From positions 1 to 64,000 of the forward strand of contig NZ_JABELE010000012.1 in assembly GCF_013009345.1 (NCBI RefSeq): 64,000 nt of DNA, in the 5' to 3' direction. Source of the DNA: Acinetobacter geminorum. GTDB taxonomy: Bacteria; Pseudomonadota; Gammaproteobacteria; Pseudomonadales; Moraxellaceae. This document shows positions 7,886 through 16,320 of the stretch, piece by piece. The stretch's first letter is position 1, and every line of letters begins with the position of its first letter. The notes under the pieces are model-generated. The model was not told the origin of the DNA and did not search any database. It saw only the letters and a list, made by a program, of their open reading frames with translations. The position numbers and the translations under genes are program-made.

Positions 7886-8272
7886 TTACACGCGACGTTT
7901 TTTAGGTGGACGGCAACCGTTGTGAGGAATTGGAGTCACATCGGTAATGCTGTTAATCTTATAACCCACTGCGCCTAATGCACGAACCGCAGACTCACGA
8001 CCTGGACCAGGACCTTTTACAAGGACATCCAGATTTTTCAAACCGTAATCTAAAGCTGCTTTACCAGCAACTTCAGCAGCTACCTGAGCAGCAAACGGAG
8101 TTGATTTACGTGAACCACGGAAGCCTTGTCCACCTGAGGTGGCCCAAGCCAATGCATTACCTTGACGATCAGTAATCGTAACAATGGTGTTATTAAAAGA
8201 CGCGTGAATGTGTGCAACACCTTCAGAGACGGTACGAGTGACCTTCTTGCGTGTGCGAGTATCTTTAGCCAT
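7886..8272 (-). CDS. rpsK: 30S ribosomal protein S11
   Basis: The 128-residue protein shows the S11 core (GVAHIHASFNNTIVTITDRQGN, split by the usual loop) and the conserved basic C-terminus HNGCRPPKKRRV. It forms part of the 30S platform next to S6, S18 and the Shine-Dalgarno helix. It lies 12 bp upstream of rpsD and 19 bp after rpsM. Confidence 0.98.
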   Translation of the reverse strand: MAKDTRTRKKVTRTVSEGVAHIHASFNNTIVTITDRQGNALAWATSGGQGFRGSRKSTPFAAQVAAEVAGKAALDYGLKNLDVLVKGPGPGRESAVRALGAVGYKINSITDVTPIPHNGCRPPKKRRV

Positions 8273-8291
8273 CTTTTAGCTTCCAGAAATC

Positions 8292-8648
8292 TTACTTTTT
8301 AATCGGTTTGCGCGGACCTTTACGGGTACGTGCGTTAGTTTTGGTGCGTTGACCACGGACAGGCAAGCTGCGACGATGGCGAAGGCCGCGGTAGCAACCC
8401 AAATCCATTAAACGTTTAATGTTCATGGAAATTTCGCGACGTAAGTCACCTTCGGTAGGAACCTTAGCAACTTCTGCACGAATCGCATCAAGCTGAGCAT
8501 CGTCCAACTCACGGATCTTAGTAGTTTCAGTAATACCAACTGTAGCTAAGATATTCTTAGCAGTGTGGCGACCGATACCAAAGATGTAAGTGAGGGAGAT
8601 AACAGCATGCTTGTTATCCGGAATGTTTACACCGGCAATACGAGCCAT
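8292..8648 (-). CDS. rpsM: 30S ribosomal protein S13
   Basis: The 118-residue protein starts MARIAGVNIPDNKH and carries the CYRGLRHRRSLPVRGQRTKT motif. Its Lys/Arg-rich tail reaches towards P-site tRNA and forms the B1 intersubunit bridges in the 30S head. A Shine-Dalgarno (TTGGAGAAAG) precedes the ATG. The preceding 106-bp gap from rpmJ holds a promoter-like sequence and a GC-rich hairpin, described separately. Confidence 0.98.
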   Translation of the reverse strand: MARIAGVNIPDNKHAVISLTYIFGIGRHTAKNILATVGITETTKIRELDDAQLDAIRAEVAKVPTEGDLRREISMNIKRLMDLGCYRGLRHRRSLPVRGQRTKTNARTRKGPRKPIKK

Positions 8649-8682
8649 TCACTTTCTCCAAAAAGGCAGTAGAGATAATCAA

Positions 8683-8739
8683 CCGCCCCACAAAAATCTT
8701 GAGGGGCGGATATTAACCCAATTCGCCTACTGAAATCAA
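8683..8739 (-). promoter_or_regulatory. Candidate alpha-operon promoter and structured leader
   Basis: On the minus strand TTGATT (8739-8734), an 18-bp spacer and TAATAT (8715-8710) form a plausible promoter inside the rpmJ-rpsM gap. Just downstream, CCGCCCC (8683-8689) pairs with GGGGCGG (8703-8709), with an inner CAA/TTG extension. An outer CAGTAG/CTACTG pair (8667-8672 with 8727-8732) could enclose it. There is no T run, so it is not a terminator. In E. coli this is where S4 binds the alpha mRNA; that equivalence is inferred. Confidence 0.45.
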
Positions 8740-8754
8740 CAGGTCTTGATTAGA

Positions 8755-8871
8755 TTAACCTTGACGCTGCTTATGACGAGGTTCTGCGCTACAAATTACG
8801 CGAATAACCCCATTACGACGGATAACTTTACAGCTACCACAAATTTTCTTTACAGAAGCTTGTACTTTCAT
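8755..8871 (-). CDS. rpmJ: 50S ribosomal protein L36
   Basis: This 38-residue protein begins [15 protein letters not shown]. It has the zinc-ribbon ligands Cys11, Cys14, Cys27 and His33, so it is the zinc-binding form. L36 helps order 23S rRNA near the L7/L12 stalk base. It lies between secY and rpsM, 20 bp after secY, as in E. coli. It is easily missed because of its length. Confidence 0.97.
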
Positions 8872-8891
8872 GATGAAACCTCTAAGTGCGC

Positions 8892-10250
8892 TTATCCCTT
8901 AGGATGAGCAGTCGTTTTTCTCATTAATGTTTGATTATCATATTGATGAGATGTTAAATGCGCTTGTAGCTGAGCCATAAAGTCCATAACCACGACAACT
9001 ACGATCAATAATGAGGTACCACCCAAATAGAATGGAATCCCAAAAGAACTTTGTAGAATCATTGGCATTAAACAAATGACCGTAATATAAATCGCACCAA
9101 TAAACGTCAAACGATTAAGAATATGATCTAAGTAACGAGCAGTTTGCTCACCTGGGCGAATACCAGGCACATAAGCTCCGCTGCGTTTTAGATTTTCTGA
9201 TACTTCCTTAGGGCTAAATACTAAAGCCGTATAAAAGTAACAGAAAAAGATAATTAACGCACCAAAGAGCACCAAATACAAAGGCTGTCCAGGCGACAAT
9301 ACTAAAGCTAAATCTTGTAAGCTGCTTTTAATAAAACCAGCATTTGGATCTGCACTTCCCACCCATTGACCAAGACTTGCTGGGAACAAGAGTAAAGAAC
9401 TTGCAAAAATAGCAGGAATAACACCAGCCATATTAATTTTTAATGGCAAATGCGTCTGCTGTGCTGTAAATATACGACGCCCCTGTTGCTTTTGCGCATA
9501 GTTTACTGGAATGCGACGTTGTGCTTTTTCAATAAACACAATAGCTGCCAATACACCTAGAGACAAAAGACCAAAGATTACAAGACCAATCAAACTTGTC
9601 TGACCATTATCTACAGAAGAGATAGATTGCATAATTAAATTAGGCAAACCAGCAACAATACCTGCAAAAATAATCATTGAGATACCGTTACCAATACCTC
9701 TTTCTGTGATCTGTTCACCTAGCCACATTAGGAACATTGTTCCCGCAACCAAAGAAGTAACAGCTGGTACGTAAAATGCGAGGCCATTTGTCAAAGTAAT
9801 ACCTTGACCAATTAAGCCAGCACACATACCAACAGCCTGAACCACAGCAAGTAGTAATGTACCTTGACGCGTATACTGATTAATTTTACGCTTACCTTGC
9901 TCACCTTCCTTTTTCAAGGCTTCAAGTGATGGAATTACAGTAGACATTAACTGCACAATAATTGACGCAGAAATGTACGGCATAATCCCTAAAGCAAGAA
10001 TAGACATTCGCTCTAAAGCACCGCCAGAAAACATATTGAATAGCCCAAGAATAGTTCCTTGGTTCGCATGAAATAAATTTTCTAACGCAGCATTATTAAT
10101 GCCTGGTACTGGAATATGCGCTCCTAGTCGAAAGACCAGCAATGCACCGATTAGAAAACTCATCCGGCGAATAATTTCACGGTATTTCACATGAAATGGC
10201 TGACCTTTCATCATGTTGACATGACCTGAAGAACTAGGAGACATAGACAC
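8892..10250 (-). CDS. secY: Preprotein translocase subunit SecY
   Basis: The 452-residue polytopic membrane protein has about ten predicted helices. It has the plug-region motif around VPGINNAAL, the [15 protein letters not shown] segment, and the cytoplasmic C5 loop with [17 protein letters not shown]. It forms the protein-conducting channel with SecE and SecG and works with SecA and ribosomes. It lies 6 bp after rplO, the conserved place in the spc operon. Confidence 0.99.
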
Positions 10251-10256
10251 TCGAGA

Positions 10257-10697
10257 TTACTCCTCGACTTTACCGCCAGCTGCTTCAATCGCAGCTTTAG
10301 CGCCTTTAGTCAATGCAACACCTTGAACAGTGAATGCACGAGTGATTTCACCAGAAAGTACGATACGAGCACGAATTTGGTCACGACGAACAACATTCGC
10401 AGCTTTCAAAGTTTCTAGGCTAACGATGTCGCCTTCAACTTTGCTTAACTCAGATAAACGTACTTCAGCAGTTTTTAAAGCGATTTGGCTAGTGAAACCG
10501 AATTTAGGTAAACGACGATAAATCGCAGTTTGACCGCCTTCAAAGCCTGGACGAACGCCACCACTTTTACGTGATTTTTGACCTTTGACACCACGGCCAC
10601 CAGTCTTACCAACGCCAGAACCGATACCACGGCCTAAACGACGGTGTTCACGTTTTGCACCTTCTGCAGGCGCAAGTTCATTTAAACGCAGAGTCAT
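10257..10697 (-). CDS. rplO: 50S ribosomal protein L15
   Basis: The 146-residue protein has a Gly/Lys/Arg-rich N-terminal extension (RRLGRGIGSGVGKTGGRGVKGQ, broken by family-typical spacing) that threads into 23S rRNA. A compact C-terminal domain ends GAKAAIEAAGGKVEE. It is adjacent to rpmD (3-bp gap) and secY. Confidence 0.98.
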   Translation of the reverse strand: MTLRLNELAPAEGAKREHRRLGRGIGSGVGKTGGRGVKGQKSRKSGGVRPGFEGGQTAIYRRLPKFGFTSQIALKTAEVRLSELSKVEGDIVSLETLKAANVVRRDQIRARIVLSGEITRAFTVQGVALTKGAKAAIEAAGGKVEE

Positions 10698-10700
10698 GGC

Positions 10701-10877
10701 TTATTCCTCTACACTAACCATATAGTAGACTTTGTTGATCATACCGCGGTTAGAAGGCGTATCTTGCACTTCTACAGTATGACCAATACGACGCAGACCT
10801 AAACCTTGTAAGCAAAGCTTGTGATTTTTCAAGCGATGTGAAGAAGATTTAGTCTGGGTAACTTTAATCGTTTTCAT
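10701..10877 (-). CDS. rpmD: 50S ribosomal protein L30
   Basis: The 58-residue protein begins [16 protein letters not shown] and contains [17 protein letters not shown] and [12 protein letters not shown], the L30 signature. It is the small gene between rpsE and rplO, with gaps of 6 and 3 bp. Both gene order and size are as in E. coli. Confidence 0.97.
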
Positions 10878-10883
10878 GATTGA

Positions 10884-11381
10884 TTACCCTTGAATTTCTT
10901 CTACTGATTTACCACGTTTCGCAGCGACTTTCTCAGGAGAAGTCATATCACGCAAACCTTTGAAAGTTGCGTTTACTACGTTTGCAGCATTAGTAGAACC
11001 ATAACATTTAGCAAGTACGTTATGTACACCTGCAGCTTCTAGAACGGCACGCATAGCACCACCAGCGATTACGCCAGTACCTTCAGAAGCAGGTTGCATA
11101 TATACACGGCTTGCACCATGACGAGCATTCACAGGGTGTTGTAAAGTAGTACCTGCAAGGTCTACAGTAATCATGTTGCGACGTGCAGCTTCAAGTGCTT
11201 TAGAAATAGCAGCTGGAACTTCACGAGCTTTACCACGACCAAAACCAACACGACCATTACCATCACCCACAACAGTTAATGCTGTGAAAGAGAAGATACG
11301 ACCACCCTTAACAACTTTGGCTACACGATCAACGGCAACCAGCTTTTCAACAAGACCTTCGTTTTGTTCAACTTTAGCCAT
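10884..11381 (-). CDS. rpsE: 30S ribosomal protein S5
   Basis: The 165-residue protein has the S5 double-stranded-RNA-binding-like N-domain (about 10-75, with VDRVAKVVKGGRIFSF and GNGRVGFGRGKAREVP). The C-domain contains ASEGTGVIAGGAMRAVLEAAG. It lies near the decoding site and helps accuracy. It starts 2 bp after the rplR stop, so the two are probably translationally coupled. Confidence 0.98.
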   Translation of the reverse strand: MAKVEQNEGLVEKLVAVDRVAKVVKGGRIFSFTALTVVGDGNGRVGFGRGKAREVPAAISKALEAARRNMITVDLAGTTLQHPVNARHGASRVYMQPASEGTGVIAGGAMRAVLEAAGVHNVLAKCYGSTNAANVVNATFKGLRDMTSPEKVAAKRGKSVEEIQG

Positions 11382-11383
11382 GA

Positions 11384-11734
11384 TTAGAACTCCAAGCCGT
11401 TTTCACGAGCAGCATCAGCCAAGGCTTTGATACGACCATGATATTTAAAACCAGAACGGTCAAATGCAACTTTAGTTACACCAGCTGCTTTCGCACGCTC
11501 TGCGATTAAAGCGCCTACTTTAGTAGCCGCGTCTACATTACCTGTAGTACCGCTACGTAAAGATGCATCCAAAGTTGAAGCTTGTGCTAAAACTTTGCCA
11601 CCATCTGCTGAAATAACTTGAGCATAGATGTGACGCGGAGTGCGGTTTACACACAAACGAGTCGCACCCAATGCACGAATGTGCAAGCGTGTGCTTTTCG
11701 CACGACGCAAACGGGATTGTTTCTTTTCGTTCAT
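11384..11734 (-). CDS. rplR: 50S ribosomal protein L18
   Basis: This is a 116-residue 5S-rRNA-binding protein with the family core RLCVNRTPRHIYAQVI, DGGKVLAQAST and the C-terminal FDRSGFKYHGRIKALADAARENGLEF (interrupted here only for brevity). The N-terminus is Lys/Arg-rich, for 5S rRNA contact. It lies 14 bp after rplF. Confidence 0.98.
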   Translation of the reverse strand: MNEKKQSRLRRAKSTRLHIRALGATRLCVNRTPRHIYAQVISADGGKVLAQASTLDASLRSGTTGNVDAATKVGALIAERAKAAGVTKVAFDRSGFKYHGRIKALADAARENGLEF

Positions 11735-11748
11735 AAGAACCTCGCGCC

Positions 11749-12282
11749 TTATTTCTTCTTAGCTTCTTTACGAAGAATGACTTCATCCGAATAACGAACA
11801 CCTTTACCTTTATATGGTTCAGGAGAACGATATGCACGGATTTCTGCCGCTACTTGACCTAACAACTGCTTGTTTGCTGATTTCAAAATGATTTCAGTAG
11901 CAGTTGGAGTTTCCGCTGTTACACCTTCAGGTAAAGCGTAGTCAATTGGGTGTGAAAAACCAAGGTTAAGGTTTACAACAGTACCTTTAACCGCAGCTTT
12001 ATAACCAACACCAACTAGCTGCAACTTACGTTCGAAGCCTTCACTAACCCCTTTTACAAGGTTATTCAATACAGCGCGAGCAGTACCAGCTTGCATCCAA
12101 GCATCTTTCGATTCTTTAACTGGAGCAAGTTGAAGTTTACCTTCTTCCTGTTTTAGCTCGACCAGCGCATGCAGGTTGAAAGACAATGTACCTTTGCTGC
12201 CTTTCACTTCGACCTGCCGGCCGTTCTGAGTAACTGCTACACCATTAGGTACAGTTACTGGGGCTTTAGCCACACGAGACAT
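11749..12282 (-). CDS. rplF: 50S ribosomal protein L6
   Basis: The 177-residue protein consists of two repeated L6 domains. Key segments are VEVKGSKGTLSF, LQLVGVGYKAAVKG and the C-terminal YRSPEPYKGKGVRYSDE, which contacts 23S rRNA near the factor-binding site. It starts MSRVAKAPV, 13 bp after rpsH. Confidence 0.98.
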   Translation of the reverse strand: MSRVAKAPVTVPNGVAVTQNGRQVEVKGSKGTLSFNLHALVELKQEEGKLQLAPVKESKDAWMQAGTARAVLNNLVKGVSEGFERKLQLVGVGYKAAVKGTVVNLNLGFSHPIDYALPEGVTAETPTATEIILKSANKQLLGQVAAEIRAYRSPEPYKGKGVRYSDEVILRKEAKKK

Positions 12283-12295
12283 GAGGAATCACCTA

Positions 12296-12691
12296 TTAAG
12301 AAACAAAAGCAATAACTTCACCACCAACGCCCGCAGCACGTGCAGCGCGATCAGTCATGATGCCTTTGCTTGTAGAAACAATTGCAATACCTAAACCTTG
12401 CTTAACGCTTGGAAGTTTATCTTTACCACGGTATTGGCGAAGACCTGGACGGCTTACGCGTTTAACCATTTCGATAACTGGTTTGCCTTCGAAATATTTT
12501 AAAGTAATTGTCAAAGTAGATTTTGTCTCTTCTTGAGCAACTTCTACATTTGAAATATAACCTTCTTGTTGAAGTACGTTTGCAATTGCAACTTTCAACT
12601 TAGAAGAAGGCATAGAAACAGTTTGTTTCTTAGCCATTTGTGCGTTACGAACACGTGTTAGCATGTCGGCAACGGTATCTTGCATACTCAT
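12296..12691 (-). CDS. rpsH: 30S ribosomal protein S8
   Basis: This is a 131-residue S8, beginning MSMQDTVADMLTRVRNAQ and ending with the conserved STSKGIMTDRAARAAGVGGE and IAFVS segments. It binds the central domain of 16S rRNA. In E. coli S8 represses the spc operon by binding the rplE start region. I did not identify an equivalent helix at the rplX-rplE junction here. Confidence 0.98.
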   Translation of the reverse strand: MSMQDTVADMLTRVRNAQMAKKQTVSMPSSKLKVAIANVLQQEGYISNVEVAQEETKSTLTITLKYFEGKPVIEMVKRVSRPGLRQYRGKDKLPSVKQGLGIAIVSTSKGIMTDRAARAAGVGGEVIAFVS

Positions 12692-12702
12692 TTAGTCGCT
12701 CC

Positions 12703-13008
12703 TTACCAGCTTGCCTTAACAACGCCTGGTACATCACCCTGCATTACTGTGTCACGTAATTTGTTACGGCTTAAACCGAACTTACGGAAGTAACCATGAG
12801 GACGACCAGTTAAACCACAACGGTTACGAAGACGTACCGGAGATGCATTACGTGGCAATGCTTGTAACTTTAACATCGCTTCGAAACGCTCTTCTTCACT
12901 TGCATTTACGTTTGCAATCGTAGCTTTTAATTCAGCACGTTTTGCAGCGTATTTAGCAACTGTTTTTTCGCGTTTCAATTCGCGATTAATCATACCTTTC
13001 TTAGCCAT
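12703..13008 (-). CDS. rpsN: 30S ribosomal protein S14 (zinc-free form)
   Basis: The 101-residue length and the core RNRCGLTGRPHGYFRKFGLSRN (only one Cys, no CxxC pairs) mark this as the long, zinc-independent S14 type. It sits in the 30S head with S3 and S10. It lies 11 bp before rpsH and 9 bp after rplE. Confidence 0.98.
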   Translation of the reverse strand: MAKKGMINRELKREKTVAKYAAKRAELKATIANVNASEEERFEAMLKLQALPRNASPVRLRNRCGLTGRPHGYFRKFGLSRNKLRDTVMQGDVPGVVKASW

Positions 13009-13017
13009 ATCGACCTC

Positions 13018-13554
13018 TTATTTGAACGGGAAGCCGAATGCACGCATAAGCGCACGGCCTTCGTCATCGGTGCGAGCAGTCGTAGTAATAGTAATATCCA
13101 TACCACGAATACGATCAATCTTATCGAAATCGATTTCAGGGAAAACGATTTGCTCTTTCAAACCCATTGAGTAGTTACCACGACCATCAAATGATTTCGA
13201 AGAGAAACCACGGAAGTCACGGATACGAGGGATTGCGATTGAGATCAAACGGTCCAAGAATTCGTACATTTGGTCGCCACGTAAAGTAACTTTACAACCA
13301 ATCGGCCAACCATCACGGATTTTGAAACCAGCGATAGATTTACGAGCAAGTGTAATTACTGGTTTTTGACCAGCAATTAATTGCATGTCGACTACAGCAC
13401 CATCTAATAATTTCTTATCAGTTGCAGCTGCGCCTACACCCATGTTTAGGGTAATTTTTGTGATGCGTGGAATTTCCATCACGTTCTTAATGCTAAGTTC
13501 TTCTTGTAACTTTGCTTTAAGTTCTTCGTTGTAACGTGCTTTAAGTCTGGCCAT
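13018..13554 (-). CDS. rplE: 50S ribosomal protein L5
   Basis: The 178-residue protein contains ITLNMGVGAAATDKK, the 5S-rRNA- and P-tRNA-contacting region GQKPVITLARKSIAGFKIRDG (shown in part) and the C-terminal MDITITTTARTDDEG. It forms the central protuberance with L18 and 5S rRNA. It starts 15 bp after rplX. Confidence 0.98.
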   Translation of the reverse strand: MARLKARYNEELKAKLQEELSIKNVMEIPRITKITLNMGVGAAATDKKLLDGAVVDMQLIAGQKPVITLARKSIAGFKIRDGWPIGCKVTLRGDQMYEFLDRLISIAIPRIRDFRGFSSKSFDGRGNYSMGLKEQIVFPEIDFDKIDRIRGMDITITTTARTDDEGRALMRAFGFPFK

Positions 13555-13569
13555 TGCCTTTTCAACCTA

Positions 13570-13887
13570 TTACTTCGCTACCGCCACTGATTCACCATTT
13601 GATTTATAAACGCGAGTTTTCACGCCATCAATCACTTGGTAACCAACACGGTCAGCCTTCTGGGTTGTAGCATTTAAAATTGCCACGTTTGAAATATGAA
13701 GCGAAGCTTCTTGAGTAACGATACCGCCTTCAGCGCCAGTTACACGATTCGGCTTTTGATGCTTCTTCACTAAGTTAAGGCCTTCAACCTTAACGCGGTC
13801 TTCAGAAACAGACAATACAGTACCCTGTTTGCCTTTTTCTTTACCTGCGATCACGATAACTTGATCGCCTTTTTTAATCTTAGCCAT
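13570..13887 (-). CDS. rplX: 50S ribosomal protein L24
   Basis: The 105-residue protein has an N-terminal KOW motif (GDQVIVIAGKEKGKQGTV, residues 7-24) and the VEGLNLVKKHQKP segment. It is an assembly initiator on the 23S 5' domain near the tunnel exit. It lies 9 bp after rplN. Confidence 0.98.
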   Translation of the reverse strand: MAKIKKGDQVIVIAGKEKGKQGTVLSVSEDRVKVEGLNLVKKHQKPNRVTGAEGGIVTQEASLHISNVAILNATTQKADRVGYQVIDGVKTRVYKSNGESVAVAK

Positions 13888-13896
13888 GATTGCCTC

Positions 13897-14265
13897 TTAT
13901 AGAACTTCAGGAGCCAATGAAATGATTTTCATGAACTGTTCAGTACGAAGTTCACGAGTCACTGGTCCGAAGATACGAGTAGCAATCGGAGCTTTGTTGT
14001 TGTTCAGGATAACTGCAGCATTATCATCAAAACGGATCACAGAACCATCTGGACGACGAATGCCGAATTTAGTACGAACTACAACCGCATTCATCACGTC
14101 ACCTTTTTTAACACGTGCGCGTGGGATTGCTTCTTTTACAGTAACTTTAATAATGTCGCCAACAGAAGCATAACGACGATGTGAACCACCAAGTACTTTA
14201 ATACATTGTACGCGGCGAGCACCACTGTTGTCTGCTACGTCGAGCATAGTTTCGGTTTGAATCAT
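13897..14265 (-). CDS. rplN: 50S ribosomal protein L14
   Basis: I place the start at the ATG at 14265, giving the standard 122-residue protein MIQTETMLDVADNSGARRV. An in-frame extension to 14298 (MTGDARFWSRA) has no family support, and a GGAG Shine-Dalgarno sits at the right distance for the shorter start. L14 contacts 16S helix 14 in an intersubunit bridge and binds the silencing factor RsfS. The 92-bp gap from rpsQ is the largest between translated genes in this part and holds a long hairpin. Confidence 0.97.
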   Translation of the reverse strand: MIQTETMLDVADNSGARRVQCIKVLGGSHRRYASVGDIIKVTVKEAIPRARVKKGDVMNAVVVRTKFGIRRPDGSVIRFDDNAAVILNNNKAPIATRIFGPVTRELRTEQFMKIISLAPEVL

Positions 14266-14284
14266 TGCCCTACTCCAAAACCGA

Positions 14285-14342
14285 GCATCACCGGTCACAA
14301 TTTCGAAAGGCTCAAAGAGTACTCGAAATTGACCGATGATGC
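14285..14342 (-). other. Long RNA hairpin between rpsQ and rplN
   Basis: Three helices stack in register: GCATCA (14285-14290) with TGATGC (14337-14342), CGGTCA (14292-14297) with TGACCG (14330-14335), and ATTTCGA (14300-14306) with TCGAAAT (14323-14329). They are interrupted by one mismatch and a 2-nt bulge, with a 16-nt loop. No T run follows on the minus strand, so an intrinsic terminator is unlikely. It sits exactly at the S10/spc boundary and may be an RNase III processing site or a ribosomal-protein binding site (inference). Confidence 0.7.
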
Positions 14343-14357
14343 AACAAGAACGTCGAA

Positions 14358-14615
14358 TTACTCAGCAGCTGCTTCAACTACTTCCACTAAAGTCCAAGCT
14401 TTAGTTTTAGAAATTGGGCGGCTTTCTTTAATGGTCACAACATCGCCAAGCTTAGCAACATTGTTTTCATCATGAGCGTGTAACTTAGTTGAACGGCGAA
14501 TTGACTTGCCATACAACGGGTGTTGAACGCGGCGTTCGATAAGAACAACAATAGACTTGTCCATTTTGTCGCTTACTACTTTGCCGGTTAACGTGCGGAC
14601 TGTTTTTTCACTCAT
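14358..14615 (-). CDS. rpsQ: 30S ribosomal protein S17
   Basis: The 85-residue OB-fold protein starts MSEKTVRTLTGKVVSDKMDK and contains VLIERRVQHPLYGKSIRRS and the HDENNVAKLGDVVTIKE region. It binds 16S helices 7 and 11 early in assembly. Its start overlaps the rpmC stop by 4 bp, which implies translational coupling. Confidence 0.98.
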   Translation of the reverse strand: MSEKTVRTLTGKVVSDKMDKSIVVLIERRVQHPLYGKSIRRSTKLHAHDENNVAKLGDVVTIKESRPISKTKAWTLVEVVEAAAE

Positions 14616-14809
14616 TGTCCGTTCCCCTGTTTTTCGGTAAGGAGTGTCTTAATACGAGCAATTGTCTTACGAGCAACTTGCACTTCATGCGATTTACCCA
14701 ACTGACCAGTTGCTTTCGCCATACGAAGACGGAATTGATTAAGCTGTTGCTCATCAAGCAAAGCTTTCAACTCTTCTACCGATTTTTCACGTAGATCTTT
14801 AGTTTTCAT
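14612..14809 (-). CDS. rpmC: 50S ribosomal protein L29
   Basis: This is a 65-residue helical hairpin protein with MKTKDLREKSVEELKALL and QLNQFRLRMAKATGQL. It sits at the tunnel exit beside L23, where signal recognition particle and trigger factor dock. Its start shares one base with the rplP stop and its end overlaps rpsQ. Confidence 0.98.
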   Translation of the reverse strand: MKTKDLREKSVEELKALLDEQQLNQFRLRMAKATGQLGKSHEVQVARKTIARIKTLLTEKQGNGQ

Positions 14810-15222
14810 TACATTACCGTCCGAGTCACGATAGTGGTTTTAAACGGAAGTTTAGCAGCAGCTAAAGCAAATGCTTCACGCGCTAATTCTTCGTTCACAC
14901 CTTCAATTTCGTACAGGATCTTACCTGGTTGGATCTGGCAAACCCAGTACTCCACGCTACCCTTACCTTTACCCATACGCACTTCAAGAGGCTTTTGAGT
15001 AATTGGTTTATCCGGGAATACGCGAATAAAGATTTTACCACCACGCTTAATACGGCGGCTAATAGTACGACGTGCAGCTTCAATCTGACGAGCAGTCATA
15101 CGACCACGTTCAGTTGCTTTGATTGCAATCGAACCAAATGATACTGTACTACCACGATGCGCTAGACCAGTATTACGGCCTTTGTGCACCTTACGGAATT
15201 TGGTACGTTTAGGTTGCAACAT
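14809..15222 (-). CDS. rplP: 50S ribosomal protein L16
   Basis: The 137-residue protein begins MLQPKRTKFRKVHKGRNTG and carries the conserved RRTISRRIKRGGKIFIRVFPDKP segment (quoted in part). Its N-terminus and the VRMGKGKG loop approach the A-site tRNA elbow. It lies 3 bp after rpsC and overlaps rpmC by one base. Confidence 0.98.
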   Translation of the reverse strand: MLQPKRTKFRKVHKGRNTGLAHRGSTVSFGSIAIKATERGRMTARQIEAARRTISRRIKRGGKIFIRVFPDKPITQKPLEVRMGKGKGSVEYWVCQIQPGKILYEIEGVNEELAREAFALAAAKLPFKTTIVTRTVM

Positions 15223-15225
15223 GGA

Positions 15226-15978
15226 TTATTCTCCCTTGTCAGCAGCACGGTCACCGCGACGACCACGACGCTCTTGACCTTCACCACGACCACGACCACG
15301 TTTAGCTGGACGATCTTCAGCAGGAGCAGGGTTCATGACTTGTTTCATGCCACCTAAAATCTCGCCACGGAAAATCCAAACTTTAACACCAATCGTACCG
15401 TAAGTTGTTTCTGCACGCATAGTTGCATAGTCAATGTCTGCACGTAGCGTATGTAAAGGTACACGACCTTCACGATACCATTCTGTACGAGCAATCTCTG
15501 CACCACCTAAACGGCCAGACACTTCAACTTTGATACCTTTAGCACCAGCACGCATAGTGTTTTGAACCGCACGCTTCATAGCACGACGGAACATTACACG
15601 CTTTTCTAATTGAGAAGCGATTGCTTCAGCAACTAAACGCGCATCTAAGTCTGGGCGATCAATTTCGTTGATACTTACTTGCGCTGGAACACCCATAATG
15701 CTGGTAAGTTCGCGCTGTAATTTCTCAATATCTTCGCCTTTTTTACCGATTACGATACCAGGACGAGCTGTGCTAATAGTTACTTTAGCAGCGCCTGATG
15801 GACGTTCGATAAGAATGTTGCTTACCATCGCATTCTTAAGTTTTTTAGTTAAAAACTCACGAACTTGAAGATCTTTAAGCAAGTATTCAGCGTATTGTTT
15901 CGGATTCGCATACCAGTTAGCGTTATGACGTTTCACAACACCTAGGCGGATACCGATTGGATGAACCTTCTGACCCAT
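15226..15978 (-). CDS. rpsC: 30S ribosomal protein S3
   Basis: The 250-residue protein has an N-terminal type II KH domain (about 38-110, GIVIGKKGEDIEKLQ being the GxxG loop) and the S3 C-domain (GAEIARTEWYREGRVPLHTL). It forms part of the mRNA entry tunnel. The Arg/Gly-rich tail (residues 222-250) is somewhat longer than in E. coli S3 (233 residues) and is probably disordered. Confidence 0.98.
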   Translation of the reverse strand: MGQKVHPIGIRLGVVKRHNANWYANPKQYAEYLLKDLQVREFLTKKLKNAMVSNILIERPSGAAKVTISTARPGIVIGKKGEDIEKLQRELTSIMGVPAQVSINEIDRPDLDARLVAEAIASQLEKRVMFRRAMKRAVQNTMRAGAKGIKVEVSGRLGGAEIARTEWYREGRVPLHTLRADIDYATMRAETTYGTIGVKVWIFRGEILGGMKQVMNPAPAEDRPAKRGRGRGEGQERRGRRGDRAADKGE

Positions 15979-15979
15979 A

Positions 15980-16312
15980 TCAAACCCCTACCTTAACGGT
16001 GATGTGACAAGTACGCTTAGTAATACGATCTGCACGGCCTTTAGCACGTGGCATAATACGTTTAAGGCTCATGCCTTCGTCAACGTAAATCGTAGATACT
16101 TTAAGATCGTCAACATCTAAACTGTTATTGTGTTCAGCGTTTGCAATCGCAGATTCCAATGCTTTTTTTACTAAAACTGCAGCTTTTTTATTGCTGAAGT
16201 TTAAGATATTTAAAGCATGCGCAACAGATTTGCCGCGAATTAGATCTGCAACCAAACGTGCTTTCTGTGCCGAGATAGCGGCACCGCGTAATTTAGCAGT
16301 TACTTCCATCAT
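15980..16312 (-). CDS. rplV: 50S ribosomal protein L22
   Basis: The 110-residue protein has the globular core (AQKARLVADLIRGKSVAHAL) and the long beta-hairpin (MSLKRIMPRAKGRADRI) that lines the exit tunnel. Changes in that loop can confer macrolide resistance in other bacteria; the loop looks ordinary here. The first two codons are both ATG, so the start may be 16309. Confidence 0.97.
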   Translation of the reverse strand: MMEVTAKLRGAAISAQKARLVADLIRGKSVAHALNILNFSNKKAAVLVKKALESAIANAEHNNSLDVDDLKVSTIYVDEGMSLKRIMPRAKGRADRITKRTCHITVKVGV

Positions 16313-16320
16313 GACACCTA

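Noticed and set aside
14266..14298. N-terminal extension of L14
   Set aside because: The 11 extra residues lie in the hairpin-containing spacer, are absent from the family, and the internal ATG has a proper Shine-Dalgarno.
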